Source: Lachnospiraceae bacterium | GTDB lineage: Bacteria; Bacillota; Clostridia; Lachnospirales; Lachnospiraceae | Assembly: GCA_014804695.1 (NCBI GenBank) | Contig: JAAUZJ010000052.1 | Span: 1 to 63,094 of the forward strand | Reading direction: 5' to 3' | DNA length: 63,094 bases | Part shown: piece after piece, positions 1 through 6,636 of the stretch | How the letters are laid out: each line of letters begins with the position of its first letter | How positions within the stretch are numbered: position 1 is the first letter of the stretch | Program-made: the position numbers and the translations under genes | The notes under the pieces: generated by a model | What the model saw: the letters and a program-made list of their open reading frames with translations, nothing else | Told to the model about the DNA's origin: nothing | Databases searched by the model: none

Positions 1-100
1 TCACGGATATCCCGCCCTTTCTCGGCCTGAAACCCGGAACCTGCTGCATCTGTGCCTCCATCCCTGCAAGCGGCATGTCACTCATAAATTTAGATGCCAT
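1..100 (-). CDS. Partial unrecognised protein, N-terminus only
   Basis: The first 33 codons of a minus-strand gene are visible. It starts at the ATG whose complement is 98-100 and runs off the left edge without a stop. A GGAGGAAG ribosome binding site sits just upstream. The start reads MASKFMSDMPLAGMEAQMQQ and continues into a basic stretch (RPRKGG). I do not recognise the family. It lies downstream of, and in the same direction as, the other G+C-rich minus-strand genes, so it is probably part of the same accessory element. Confidence 0.55.
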   Translation of the reverse strand, partial: MASKFMSDMPLAGMEAQMQQVPGFRPRKGGISV

Positions 101-142
101 CTTCCTCCATCCTTTCTATCTTTTTTCTGACCGCCGCAGGGC

Positions 143-187
143 AATAAAAAACGGCCAAGCCTCCGCCATAACAGAAAGCCTGGCCGC
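143..187 (-). terminator. Rho-independent terminator
   Basis: On the minus strand CGGCCA pairs with TGGCCG, with further pairing inside, followed by a run of six T. It lies 33 bases past the stop of the 227-aa gene and before the start of the partial gene at the left edge. Confidence 0.65.
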
Positions 188-219
188 ATCCTGCGGCAGC
201 AGCTTGGTGCCATTCTTGT

Positions 220-903
220 TTATTGCATTCCACCCATGCCTGTGGCCTGTGAGCCATATGGCTCTTGTGGTGCATCCACTCCCTCTTGCATTTCTGCATC
301 CTTCTCCGGTACACCTTGTTGATGCTCTGATTCCTCCATCAGGGCAAATTTACGTTCAAGCAGCTTGAAACGTATTATACCTGCCGACATGACGTTGATC
401 ACTTCATCCAGCTTTTCAATATCGTTCTTTATGCCATTCCTGTTAAGGTAGCCCATGACATAATCTTCGAGTTTTTCCTTCACTTCATTGAACGCTTTCT
501 CTTTCTTCCGGAATATTTTGTTCTGGCACTTTATTTCTTTTAATGTGATTTTTTCCGATGCAGCTTCCTCAAAATGGCAGGTATTTCCCTGGGAATTTGT
601 CTGGTCTGTCTTTCTGCAGCTTTCTGCTGCCGCTGTTCCCTGTTCTTCTTCCTGCACTGGCTGCTGTTTTTCTTCATACTCCAGATCGTACAGATGGTCG
701 AACAGTCTGTCCCGTAATCTGCTGTACGGCAGGAGTCCGATTATTTCCTCCAGCCGTATAACATCATTTAGGATATCATTCTCGGCAACATACTTTTCTG
801 CCAATTCCAGCAGTTTTTTACGCTCTGTATGGTACATCTCCTCTTTTTTCCAATATGTCTGTCTCAAATCCTTTATCTCTTTCAGCACTTTTTCCTCTAT
901 CAT
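220..903 (-). CDS. Unrecognised charged, probably coiled-coil protein (227 aa)
   Basis: The protein is rich in Glu, Lys and Gln. It has two similar helical halves: residues 1-75 (a MIEEKVLKEIKDLRQ start) and about 118-195 (KITLKEIKCQNKIF, then KLDEVINVMSAGIIRFKLL). A low-complexity Gln/Glu linker separates them. The halves look like a duplicated motif: RLEEIIGLLPYSRLRDRLFD resembles KLDEVINVMSAGIIRFKLLE. There is no signal peptide or membrane segment. The start at 903 has an AAGGAG site upstream. It follows the Imm51-like gene by 11 bases, so the two are probably co-transcribed. Function unknown; it is likely accessory-element cargo. Confidence 0.6.
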   Translation of the reverse strand: MIEEKVLKEIKDLRQTYWKKEEMYHTERKKLLELAEKYVAENDILNDVIRLEEIIGLLPYSRLRDRLFDHLYDLEYEEKQQPVQEEEQGTAAAESCRKTDQTNSQGNTCHFEEAASEKITLKEIKCQNKIFRKKEKAFNEVKEKLEDYVMGYLNRNGIKNDIEKLDEVINVMSAGIIRFKLLERKFALMEESEHQQGVPEKDAEMQEGVDAPQEPYGSQATGMGGMQ

Positions 904-914
904 TCTGCCACTCC

Positions 915-1850
915 TTACATCTGCATGGTCTGGGATTGGGCAGCTTCCGCAGCTTCTTTTAGCGCCATGCTGACAAGCTCTGCAAATTTTTTCCCATCCA
1001 TGCAGACAGCCCTGAAACGTGTGCCAAAATCTTCCAGCAGGGACAGGCTGTCCGCATAACAGAAGAACCCGCCGGCTTCACAATCGTATTGTATCCTGCC
1101 GCCTTCTGGGTCTCTTTCAAAGACCTTCTCAAAGACGGTCTGCCACTCATACCCATTTCCATGGGTAAACAGCCCCAGATCATCCATAACCGGATCACCA
1201 ATTTCCAGTGCATATCGGTCAAACGCATCCTGCCCGAAATGTTCATATTCCCCTTCCAGGAAAGAAAAAGCAAGGCATAAGCTGTATTTACCGTTCTCGT
1301 GATCGACAATATAAAAAGGGGCATTCTCCTGGTTAAATTCATTGATCCTCTGTTCGTTATCTATCCCGCTCCCTCTGTACTGCATGTGAATTTCCTCGGT
1401 CTGCCGTGCCGCCTGCAGCGATTTCACAATATCCTCAATCTTGCGGCAGGCATTTTCAATATCGCTCTGACACATTTCCCAAGCCTTCCCCATGCGCCTG
1501 ATGACATCCGGGAGCTCCAATATCCTTTCTATTTCCTCCACGCCCTGGGCCGAAGCCATTTCCTCCGCATATCGACACAGCCCATTTACAGCCTTTATCC
1601 GGAACATGCTGGAGCGTCGCTGCGGTATGCTCCCTCTCTGCCTGGCCTGCTGCACCCTTTCATCAAATTCCCCCGTCCAATCCCTCTTTTCATCCACACC
1701 CCAATACAGGCTTAATGCGTCAACCAGGCTCCTGACCTGCCGTATTTCATCATCTTTCCCCTGGTGTACAATCTGCTCTGCATAAGCAGTCAGCCCCTTT
1801 ATTGCCGCCCTTGCCAGTTCCTTATCCTGGCGAATGCTTTCCTCACCCAT
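915..1850 (-). CDS. Imm51-like immunity-type protein (311 aa)
   Basis: The C-terminal third resembles the Imm51 immunity family of polymorphic toxin systems. It has an acidic block around GYEWQTVFEKVFERDP, then an FFCYADSLSLLEDFG stretch, and ends in FAELVSMALKEAAE. The N-terminal two thirds are helical with two repeated-looking segments (AIKGLTAYAEQIV and AVNGLCRYAEEMA). The start at 1850 is chosen because GGAGG lies six bases before it; an in-frame TTG further upstream has no such site. No toxin gene is visible, so it may be an orphan immunity gene or its toxin lies left of the window. The family call rests on recalled sequence pattern only. Confidence 0.5.
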   Translation of the reverse strand: MGEESIRQDKELARAAIKGLTAYAEQIVHQGKDDEIRQVRSLVDALSLYWGVDEKRDWTGEFDERVQQARQRGSIPQRRSSMFRIKAVNGLCRYAEEMASAQGVEEIERILELPDVIRRMGKAWEMCQSDIENACRKIEDIVKSLQAARQTEEIHMQYRGSGIDNEQRINEFNQENAPFYIVDHENGKYSLCLAFSFLEGEYEHFGQDAFDRYALEIGDPVMDDLGLFTHGNGYEWQTVFEKVFERDPEGGRIQYDCEAGGFFCYADSLSLLEDFGTRFRAVCMDGKKFAELVSMALKEAAEAAQSQTMQM

Positions 1851-1910
1851 TCCATCCCTCCAATCTTCAAGATCGTTCAACCGCCATATCCTGTTCCACT
1901 GTTTTCTTCA

Positions 1911-1951
1911 ATAAAAAGGCCATGCACTCCATAAACGAAAGTGCATGGCTT
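1911..1951 (-). terminator. Rho-independent terminator
   Basis: The stem CCATGCACT (1920-1928) pairs perfectly with AGTGCATGG (1940-1948). On the minus strand it is followed by TTTTTATT. It lies just after the stop of the 72-aa gene, so it separates that gene from the Imm51-like gene. Confidence 0.8.
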
Positions 1952-1955
1952 CTCT

Positions 1956-2174
1956 TTAAGTAAAGTTCACCATATTGACTGTCCGGCATATTTTCCGGTA
2001 ACCATTCCCTTTGAGGATAATGTCTGCGCTGTGGCGCACTTTCCGTCTCAGGTATTTCTTGTTCAGTGAAATACCATGTTTCAGTTCCCCCCGGTAACTG
2101 TATGATCCGTTCCCCCGACTCCAGCTGTTGCGTTTCTCTCTTGCCGCACCGGGCATCCTTTTTTGCTGTGCCAT
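1956..2174 (-). CDS. Small basic protein of unknown function (72 aa)
   Basis: The protein is rich in Arg and Lys (MAQQKRMPGAAREKRNSW start) with no signal peptide or membrane segment. It is supported by an AAGGAGG site nine bases before the ATG and by its own terminator directly after the stop. I do not recognise a family; it could bind nucleic acid. It is the first gene of the G+C-rich block counted from the element edge, in the same direction as the block. Confidence 0.5.
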   Translation of the reverse strand: MAQQKRMPGAAREKRNSWSRGNGSYSYRGELKHGISLNKKYLRRKVRHSADIILKGNGYRKICRTVNMVNFT

Positions 2175-2344
2175 AATGTTCTGCCTCCTTTCTTTTTTTC
2201 AGGACAACACTATACCATCTCCCCCGGAAAATGCTATCCGGAATAGTTCACAAACATCCTGCACCACTTTGTATAATTTAGGCAATAAAAAACGGCTTCA
2301 GGGCTATGCCCTTCCACCTGCTTCTACTTTCTTATATGTTGATG

Positions 2345-2421
2345 ACGCTATACACAAATTTAGGCTCTATTTGTGTATAGTGTTCTCTTTTCCCTCTTTT
2401 TCTGAACGCTATGCACACAAT
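2345..2421. repeat. Inverted and direct repeats at the element edge
   Basis: A perfect 12-bp inverted repeat, CTATACACAAAT (2348-2359) and ATTTGTGTATAG (2369-2380), has a 9-base spacer. A third related copy, ACGCTATGCACACAAT, is at 2406-2421, in direct orientation with ACGCTATACACAAAT at 2345-2359. Three copies of CGCTATRCACA in 77 bases, beside the point where an ABC gene is cut, fit recombinase or excisionase binding sites at an integrated element's end. This is inference; no recombinase gene is in view. Confidence 0.5.
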
Positions 2422-2917
2422 ACACAATAAAAACCATACTCCATTTTACATCCAGAATCAGAATTGGCGGACGTCCAATCAAAGCTCCTGCGAGTCCCAG
2501 ACGCTGCTTCATTCCCAACGAATACTTTTTAGCAAGCCGATTACCAAACTCTGTTAAACCAACTAATTCTAACGCATCGTCCACCGCCCGCTCCGGTAAA
2601 CCTAAAATCCTGCGGATAATATCAAGATTTTCCCGACCTGTCAGATTTGCATAAAAAGACGGTGATTCGATAAAAGAACCCACTTTCTTCAAAATGCTGA
2701 TGCGGTCATCCGAAAAGCGCTCTCCGTCAATCACAAAACTTCCCTCTGTAGGAGATGTCAGCCCCAACAGCATTTTCATTGTGGTAGATTTGCCTGCTCC
2801 GTTAGGCCCCAGAAAACCATAGATACTGCCCTTCCGAATGTGCATGGAAACCTTATTGACTGAAATAAAATTCTTATATTTCTTTGTCAACTGCTCCGTT
2901 GTAATAATATAGTCCAT
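2360..2917 (-). pseudogene. Truncated bacitracin-type ABC transporter ATPase
   Basis: The N-terminal part is a normal BcrA-type ATP-binding subunit: Walker A GPNGAGKSTT near residue 40, the Q-loop region, signature YSLGMKQRLGLAGAL, and then GRPPILILD. Family members continue from that Asp into EPTNGLDP. Here the frame runs into about 29 unrelated residues and stops, so the Walker B glutamate, H-loop and C-terminus are missing. Native sequence ends near 2452. The ATG at 2917 has an AAGGAG site. It is divergent from a two-component system, the usual arrangement for peptide-antibiotic resistance transporters. No permease gene remains here; the missing part may lie beyond the other end of the element. 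Confidence 0.85.
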
Positions 2918-3046
2918 AAAACCACTCCTTCTTTTTTAGTTTTGGGCAATTTCAAAAATGTTTTCAAGTTCATAACGCTTAATAATAATTTCGCAATTGC
3001 TTGTTCTTTAGTCTACACTCCCAAAATGACATTAACTTTCTCCTCT

Positions 3047-3067
3047 CCTTACTTTTACCTTACTTTT
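3047..3067. promoter_or_regulatory. Direct repeat, candidate response-regulator binding site
   Basis: CCTTACTTTT occurs at 3047-3056 and again at 3058-3067, a period of 11 bp. OmpR/PhoB-type regulators bind direct repeats spaced about one helical turn apart. The site lies in the divergent region between the ABC gene and the regulator gene, about 12 bases upstream of the regulator's putative -35. Confidence 0.5.
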
Positions 3068-3078
3068 TTGTCATATGA

Positions 3079-3107
3079 TTTCGAAAACTATTTTGCTATG
3101 CTATAAT
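3079..3107 (+). promoter_or_regulatory. Promoter of the two-component system
   Basis: There is a perfect -10 TATAAT at 3102-3107 and a weak -35 TTTCGA at 3079-3084 with a 17-base spacer. A poor -35 next to the direct repeat at 3047-3067 fits a promoter that needs an activator. Confidence 0.5.
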
Positions 3108-3114
3108 AAACAAC

Positions 3115-3147
3115 GAACAGCACGCATTACGAGCTGTTCTTATGTTA
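3115..3147 (+). repeat. 33-base hairpin repeat, copy 1
   Basis: GAACAGC (3115-3121) pairs with GCTGTTC (3133-3139), followed by TTATGTTA. It lies in the leader between the promoter and the response regulator start. A second copy with 28 of 33 identical bases is at 47974-48006. Confidence 0.6.
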
Positions 3148-3179
3148 GCAAAAGAGTAATTTTTGAAAGGTATATTCAA

Positions 3180-3881
3180 ATGGAACATTCATTTTTACAT
3201 TCAAAGAAAATTTTGTTGGTTGATGATGAAACGGAATTGCGTAAATTGGTGATTGATATTTTATCAGATGACGGATTTGCGAATATCATTGAAGCAGATT
3301 CTGTTCAAACCGGAATATCTTCTGCTATGCATGAAAAGCCCGACCTTGCAATCCTTGATGTCATGCTGCCGGACGGCGACGGATTTTCCCTTATGAAAGA
3401 ATTGCGGACATTTACGGATATTCCAATCATATTTCTGACTGCAAAAGATGAAGCCGCCGACAAGCTTGCAGGCTTAGGACTTGGGGCAGATGATTATGTG
3501 GTAAAACCTTTTTTGCCACAGGAACTGCTGCTTCGTGTTCATGCGGTTTTACGCCGATGTTATAAATTGGATTCTCCATTATTAGAGCTGGAAGGCTGCA
3601 CTATAGATTTCAGTCGTGCCGAAGTCAATAAAAACGGAAATATTATTGCCCTTACTGCCAAGGAACACGCAATGTTAAAAACATTATCCCGCAATGAAGG
3701 AAGAATTGTAAGTATTGACGCCTTATGCGAGGCATTATGGGGTGATAATCCTTTTGGATATGAAAATAGTCTAAATGCTCATATACGACGAATACGGGAG
3801 AAAATCGAAACCAATCCTTCCAAACCCGTGTCACTTATCACCATTAAAGGACTTGGTTATAAATTAGTTGTAAGGAAGTGA
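3180..3881 (+). CDS. OmpR/PhoB-family response regulator
   Basis: This is a DNA-binding response regulator of 233 aa. The receiver domain has the acidic pair in LLVDDE, the phospho-acceptor Asp in LAILDVMLPDGDG (about residue 60), and the switch Lys in VVKPF. The C-terminal winged helix ends in HIRRIREKIETNP and TIKGLGYKL. An in-frame ATG 35 codons upstream is possible, but that extension spans the hairpin repeat and lacks receiver character. The ATG at 3180 with GAAAGG upstream is preferred. It is followed after 7 bases by its kinase. It probably controlled the adjacent, now truncated, ABC transporter gene through the direct repeat in the shared promoter region. Confidence 0.93.
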   Translation: MEHSFLHSKKILLVDDETELRKLVIDILSDDGFANIIEADSVQTGISSAMHEKPDLAILDVMLPDGDGFSLMKELRTFTDIPIIFLTAKDEAADKLAGLGLGADDYVVKPFLPQELLLRVHAVLRRCYKLDSPLLELEGCTIDFSRAEVNKNGNIIALTAKEHAMLKTLSRNEGRIVSIDALCEALWGDNPFGYENSLNAHIRRIREKIETNPSKPVSLITIKGLGYKLVVRK

Positions 3882-3888
3882 AAAAGCC

Positions 3889-5259
3889 ATGAAAATATTT
3901 AGCAAATATATCTCAAAATACTTGCTGTCTTTTATTGGACTTATTTTAGTCCTTGTAGTATTAAACATTACTGCATTTGCTTTTACATTTTACAATGCAA
4001 TATCAAGAAACTTTGAAAGCAACTCTCCACAGAATACACTAAAGGAAGTGGCAGAAGCTTCATCTGTTAATGGTATAACTGATGATGCAGAAAAAATGTT
4101 AACAGCCAACTCTTTATGGGCAATGTATTTGAATACAGAAGGCTCCTGCAACTGGACTGTAAATTTGCCGCAAGAAATTCCGACCGAATATACTATCCAG
4201 GATATTGCAATATTTTCCAGAGGCTATCTTAAAGATTATCCTGTATTTATATGGAGTGATGAAAACGGCTTATTAGTGATAGGTTATCCCAAAAACAGCT
4301 ATATAAAAATTACCAGCAATTACTATTCCATTGATATAATTCGTAGAATCCCACTCTTTTTTCTTGGTATCCTTGTATTTGACTTAGCTGTTCTGTTTCT
4401 TGCCTATTCACATTCCAAAGCAAAAATCAGCAAAAACACTGAACCCATTATTTCCTCGATTGCAGCCTTATCGGAAGGGAAAAGCATAAATGTTACCGTA
4501 AATGGCGAGCTGTCAGAAATAGCTACCAGTATAAATAAAGCATCCAATATCATCAGCCGCCAGAATACTGCGCGGGCAAATTGGATCAGCGGAGTATCCC
4601 ACGACATACGCACTCCACTATCTATAATCATGGGATATTCGGAAAGAATTGTGAATGACAAAGATGCCGGTAACCAGATTAAAGAACAGGCTGCTATCAT
4701 ATCCAGACAAAGTACTAAAATAAAAGATTTAGTACAAGATTTGAATCTCGTATCTAAGCTTGAATATGAAATGCAACCTCTACAGAAAGAAAATATCCGC
4801 CTTTCAAAATTATTACGTTCCTATGCTATAGACTTGATAAATAGTGGTCTGCCGGATTGCTATTCATTAGAAGTAAATATATCTCCTACCGTTGAAAACA
4901 CCATGATAGAATGTGATGCCAAATTGATCACACGCGCCATAAATAATCTGGTTCAAAATAGCATTCACAGCAATCCAGAAGGCTGTACAATCATTTTAGC
5001 ACTGCAGATAACGGATAATAAACTGCTTTTAACCATTCAGGATAATGGTATTGGTGTTGCTACTGAAAAATTAGAAGAACTGAAAAACAAACCACACTAT
5101 ATGGAAAGTACCGATGACCGCTTAGACCTCCGTCATGGTTTAGGGCTTCTTTTAGTACGGCAAATTGTTGAAGCACATCATGGAACAATAGAGATAGAAA
5201 GCAAGCTGCAAGAGGGTTATAAAACTAATATATATTTCCTATTCGACTTCAACCCGTAA
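3889..5259 (+). CDS. Sensor histidine kinase
   Basis: A membrane-bound kinase of 456 aa. There is an N-terminal membrane helix (about residues 10-35), an extracellular segment of roughly 110 residues, and a second helix (about 150-172). The dimerisation helix has SHDIRTPLS (phospho-acceptor near His238). An HATPase domain follows with the N-box in NNLVQNSIHSN, DNGIGV, and HGLGLLLVRQIVEAHHG. It shares an operon with the response regulator. By position its original target is the divergent BcrA-type ATPase gene, which is truncated, so the pair may now be orphaned or act on another transporter. Confidence 0.93.
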   Translation: MKIFSKYISKYLLSFIGLILVLVVLNITAFAFTFYNAISRNFESNSPQNTLKEVAEASSVNGITDDAEKMLTANSLWAMYLNTEGSCNWTVNLPQEIPTEYTIQDIAIFSRGYLKDYPVFIWSDENGLLVIGYPKNSYIKITSNYYSIDIIRRIPLFFLGILVFDLAVLFLAYSHSKAKISKNTEPIISSIAALSEGKSINVTVNGELSEIATSINKASNIISRQNTARANWISGVSHDIRTPLSIIMGYSERIVNDKDAGNQIKEQAAIISRQSTKIKDLVQDLNLVSKLEYEMQPLQKENIRLSKLLRSYAIDLINSGLPDCYSLEVNISPTVENTMIECDAKLITRAINNLVQNSIHSNPEGCTIILALQITDNKLLLTIQDNGIGVATEKLEELKNKPHYMESTDDRLDLRHGLGLLLVRQIVEAHHGTIEIESKLQEGYKTNIYFLFDFNP

Positions 5260-5368
5260 ATATCATATTATTTTTTACATCCAAGCATTTATATATGCTC
5301 TCTCAACAATTATTTCAGATAATTTTAAAAAAATAAACTAATTTACATAAAAAATAGCAAAAATAGTC

Positions 5369-5398
5369 TTGCTTATTACCTATAAATAATAGTACAAT
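5369..5398 (+). promoter_or_regulatory. Promoter of the FlxA-like gene
   Basis: -35 TTGCTT (5369-5374) and -10 TACAAT (5393-5398) with an 18-base spacer, about 85 bases upstream of the start codon. Nine bases further on is TTACAATTATAA, one base off the TTACAnnTGTAA pattern seen at the BlaI-type boxes; one near match is weak evidence. Confidence 0.5.
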
Positions 5399-5433
5399 AT
5401 AGATAATTACAATTATAAGACAAAATACATGTT

Positions 5434-5462
5434 AAAGGATATGTTGTCTGAAAACATCCTTT
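5434..5462 (+). promoter_or_regulatory. Stem-loop in the 5' untranslated region
   Basis: AAAGGA pairs with TCCTTT and TGTT with AACA, with a two-base bulge. It lies just upstream of the GGGGAAGGAGA ribosome binding site. It could affect mRNA stability or translation of the FlxA-like gene. Confidence 0.35.
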
Positions 5463-5483
5463 TGAGGGGAAGGAGAATGTGCT

Positions 5484-6458
5484 ATGGGAATTGGCAGTAT
5501 AACATCAACAAACAGTATGTCAAATATGCAAATGATTAAGGCAGCTTCAACAGATCCAAAAATCAAAAATATCCAAAATGAAATTACAGACATAGAGCAA
5601 CAAGTGCAGAAGATATCTTCAAAGGAAGAACTTTCTGTTAATGAAAAGTCTGATGAGAAAAAGAAACTTAAGAAAGAAATATCCAGTCTCAATGAAAAAT
5701 TGAAACAGCAGCAGGAAGAGCTTCTCAGAGCACAGAAAAGAGAAAGTATGCTGGCTGAGCTTAGAGAAGATAAGAAACCTGCAAAAGAGGAAGAATCAGA
5801 AGATAAATTACAAACACAAACGACATCCTCAGATAAGGCAGACGAAAAGAACCTGCCAGCCGACCAGCAGCAGACAGGTAGCCAGGAATCTGTCATAACC
5901 AGAAATAGCGATGGTGCAGTTGTTTTAAAGGCTGAAAAGAATCAAGATGATACCCGTGGCGTAGATACAGAAAAAGAACAAGCTGATAAAGCCAAAGAGG
6001 AAAGCGTCTCCGAAAAAGAAGCAAAAGCTACAGACAGTAATATGGCTGCAGATACCGGTCTATCTCACAAAGAGATTCGTGCAATGGTATCAGCAGACGC
6101 TTCTGTGCAGCAGGCAAATCATCAGGGAAGTGTCATAGCCAGAACCAGAGACGGCATTGCTATTTTAAAGGGCGAAATGAATCAGGACGAAAAGCGTGGT
6201 ATAGATACGGAAAGAAAACAGAATGAGCTCGAAAAGATGGAGAAAAGGGAGCAAAGAGCGACAACATTCCAATCATCTATATTAGGCGATGCAAATAATA
6301 CAATGAAATCAGCAACAGAGACTAATGTGGCTGGATCAAACGACAACAGTACACAGGTTACTGCTGACGGTAACGGTAACGCATATATTAACGCTTTGAA
6401 CTTATCACAAGAAGACGATCAGGCAGCACAACAGCGTTTTTATGTTTCATTTAGTTAA
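5484..6458 (+). CDS. FlxA-like coiled-coil protein with internal repeat (324 aa)
   Basis: The N-terminal part (residues 1-95) resembles the FlxA-like family found in motile clostridia, with a MGIGSITSTNSMSNMQM start and a Glu/Lys-rich coiled coil (EISSLNEKLKQQQEELLRAQ). The rest is low-complexity and strongly charged. It contains a duplicated segment: SVITRNSDGAVVLKAEKNQD with DTRGVDTEKEQ, and later SVIARTRDGIAILKGEMNQD with EKRGIDTERKQ. There is no signal peptide. It has its own promoter and terminator and converges on fapA. It may be associated with flagella or chemotaxis by family, but the molecular role is unknown. Confidence 0.6.
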   Translation: MGIGSITSTNSMSNMQMIKAASTDPKIKNIQNEITDIEQQVQKISSKEELSVNEKSDEKKKLKKEISSLNEKLKQQQEELLRAQKRESMLAELREDKKPAKEEESEDKLQTQTTSSDKADEKNLPADQQQTGSQESVITRNSDGAVVLKAEKNQDDTRGVDTEKEQADKAKEESVSEKEAKATDSNMAADTGLSHKEIRAMVSADASVQQANHQGSVIARTRDGIAILKGEMNQDEKRGIDTERKQNELEKMEKREQRATTFQSSILGDANNTMKSATETNVAGSNDNSTQVTADGNGNAYINALNLSQEDDQAAQQRFYVSFS

Positions 6459-6506
6459 TCAAACTGATAAATAATAAATATTTTTGCAGACAGCTTGACA
6501 GCTTAT

Positions 6507-6545
6507 AAAAAGAGGCAGATTCATTTCAATCTGCCTTTTATTATT
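6507..6545 (+). terminator. Rho-independent terminator
   Basis: AAAAGAGGCAGATT pairs with AATCTGCCTTTT around a short loop, followed by a T-rich run. It ends the FlxA-like transcript. Confidence 0.85.
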
Positions 6546-6636
6546 CTATTTCAGAATATTTACCTTGTACGCTCTATTTTTAAATTTGCTTTTTTATATA
6601 GCTTGTGAAAAAATTAACAAATTACGTCCATAGCCC

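Noticed and set aside
2281..2330. Terminator-like AGGGC/GCCCT hairpin after the ABC fragment
   Set aside because: The stem is only five bases and the T-run is offset; too weak to list.
3075..3179. Upstream extension of the response regulator
   Set aside because: The extra 35 residues span the promoter's hairpin repeat and have no receiver-domain character.
5407..5418. TTACAATTATAA as a further BlaI box
   Set aside because: One mismatch in the core and no second box or matching promoter layout.
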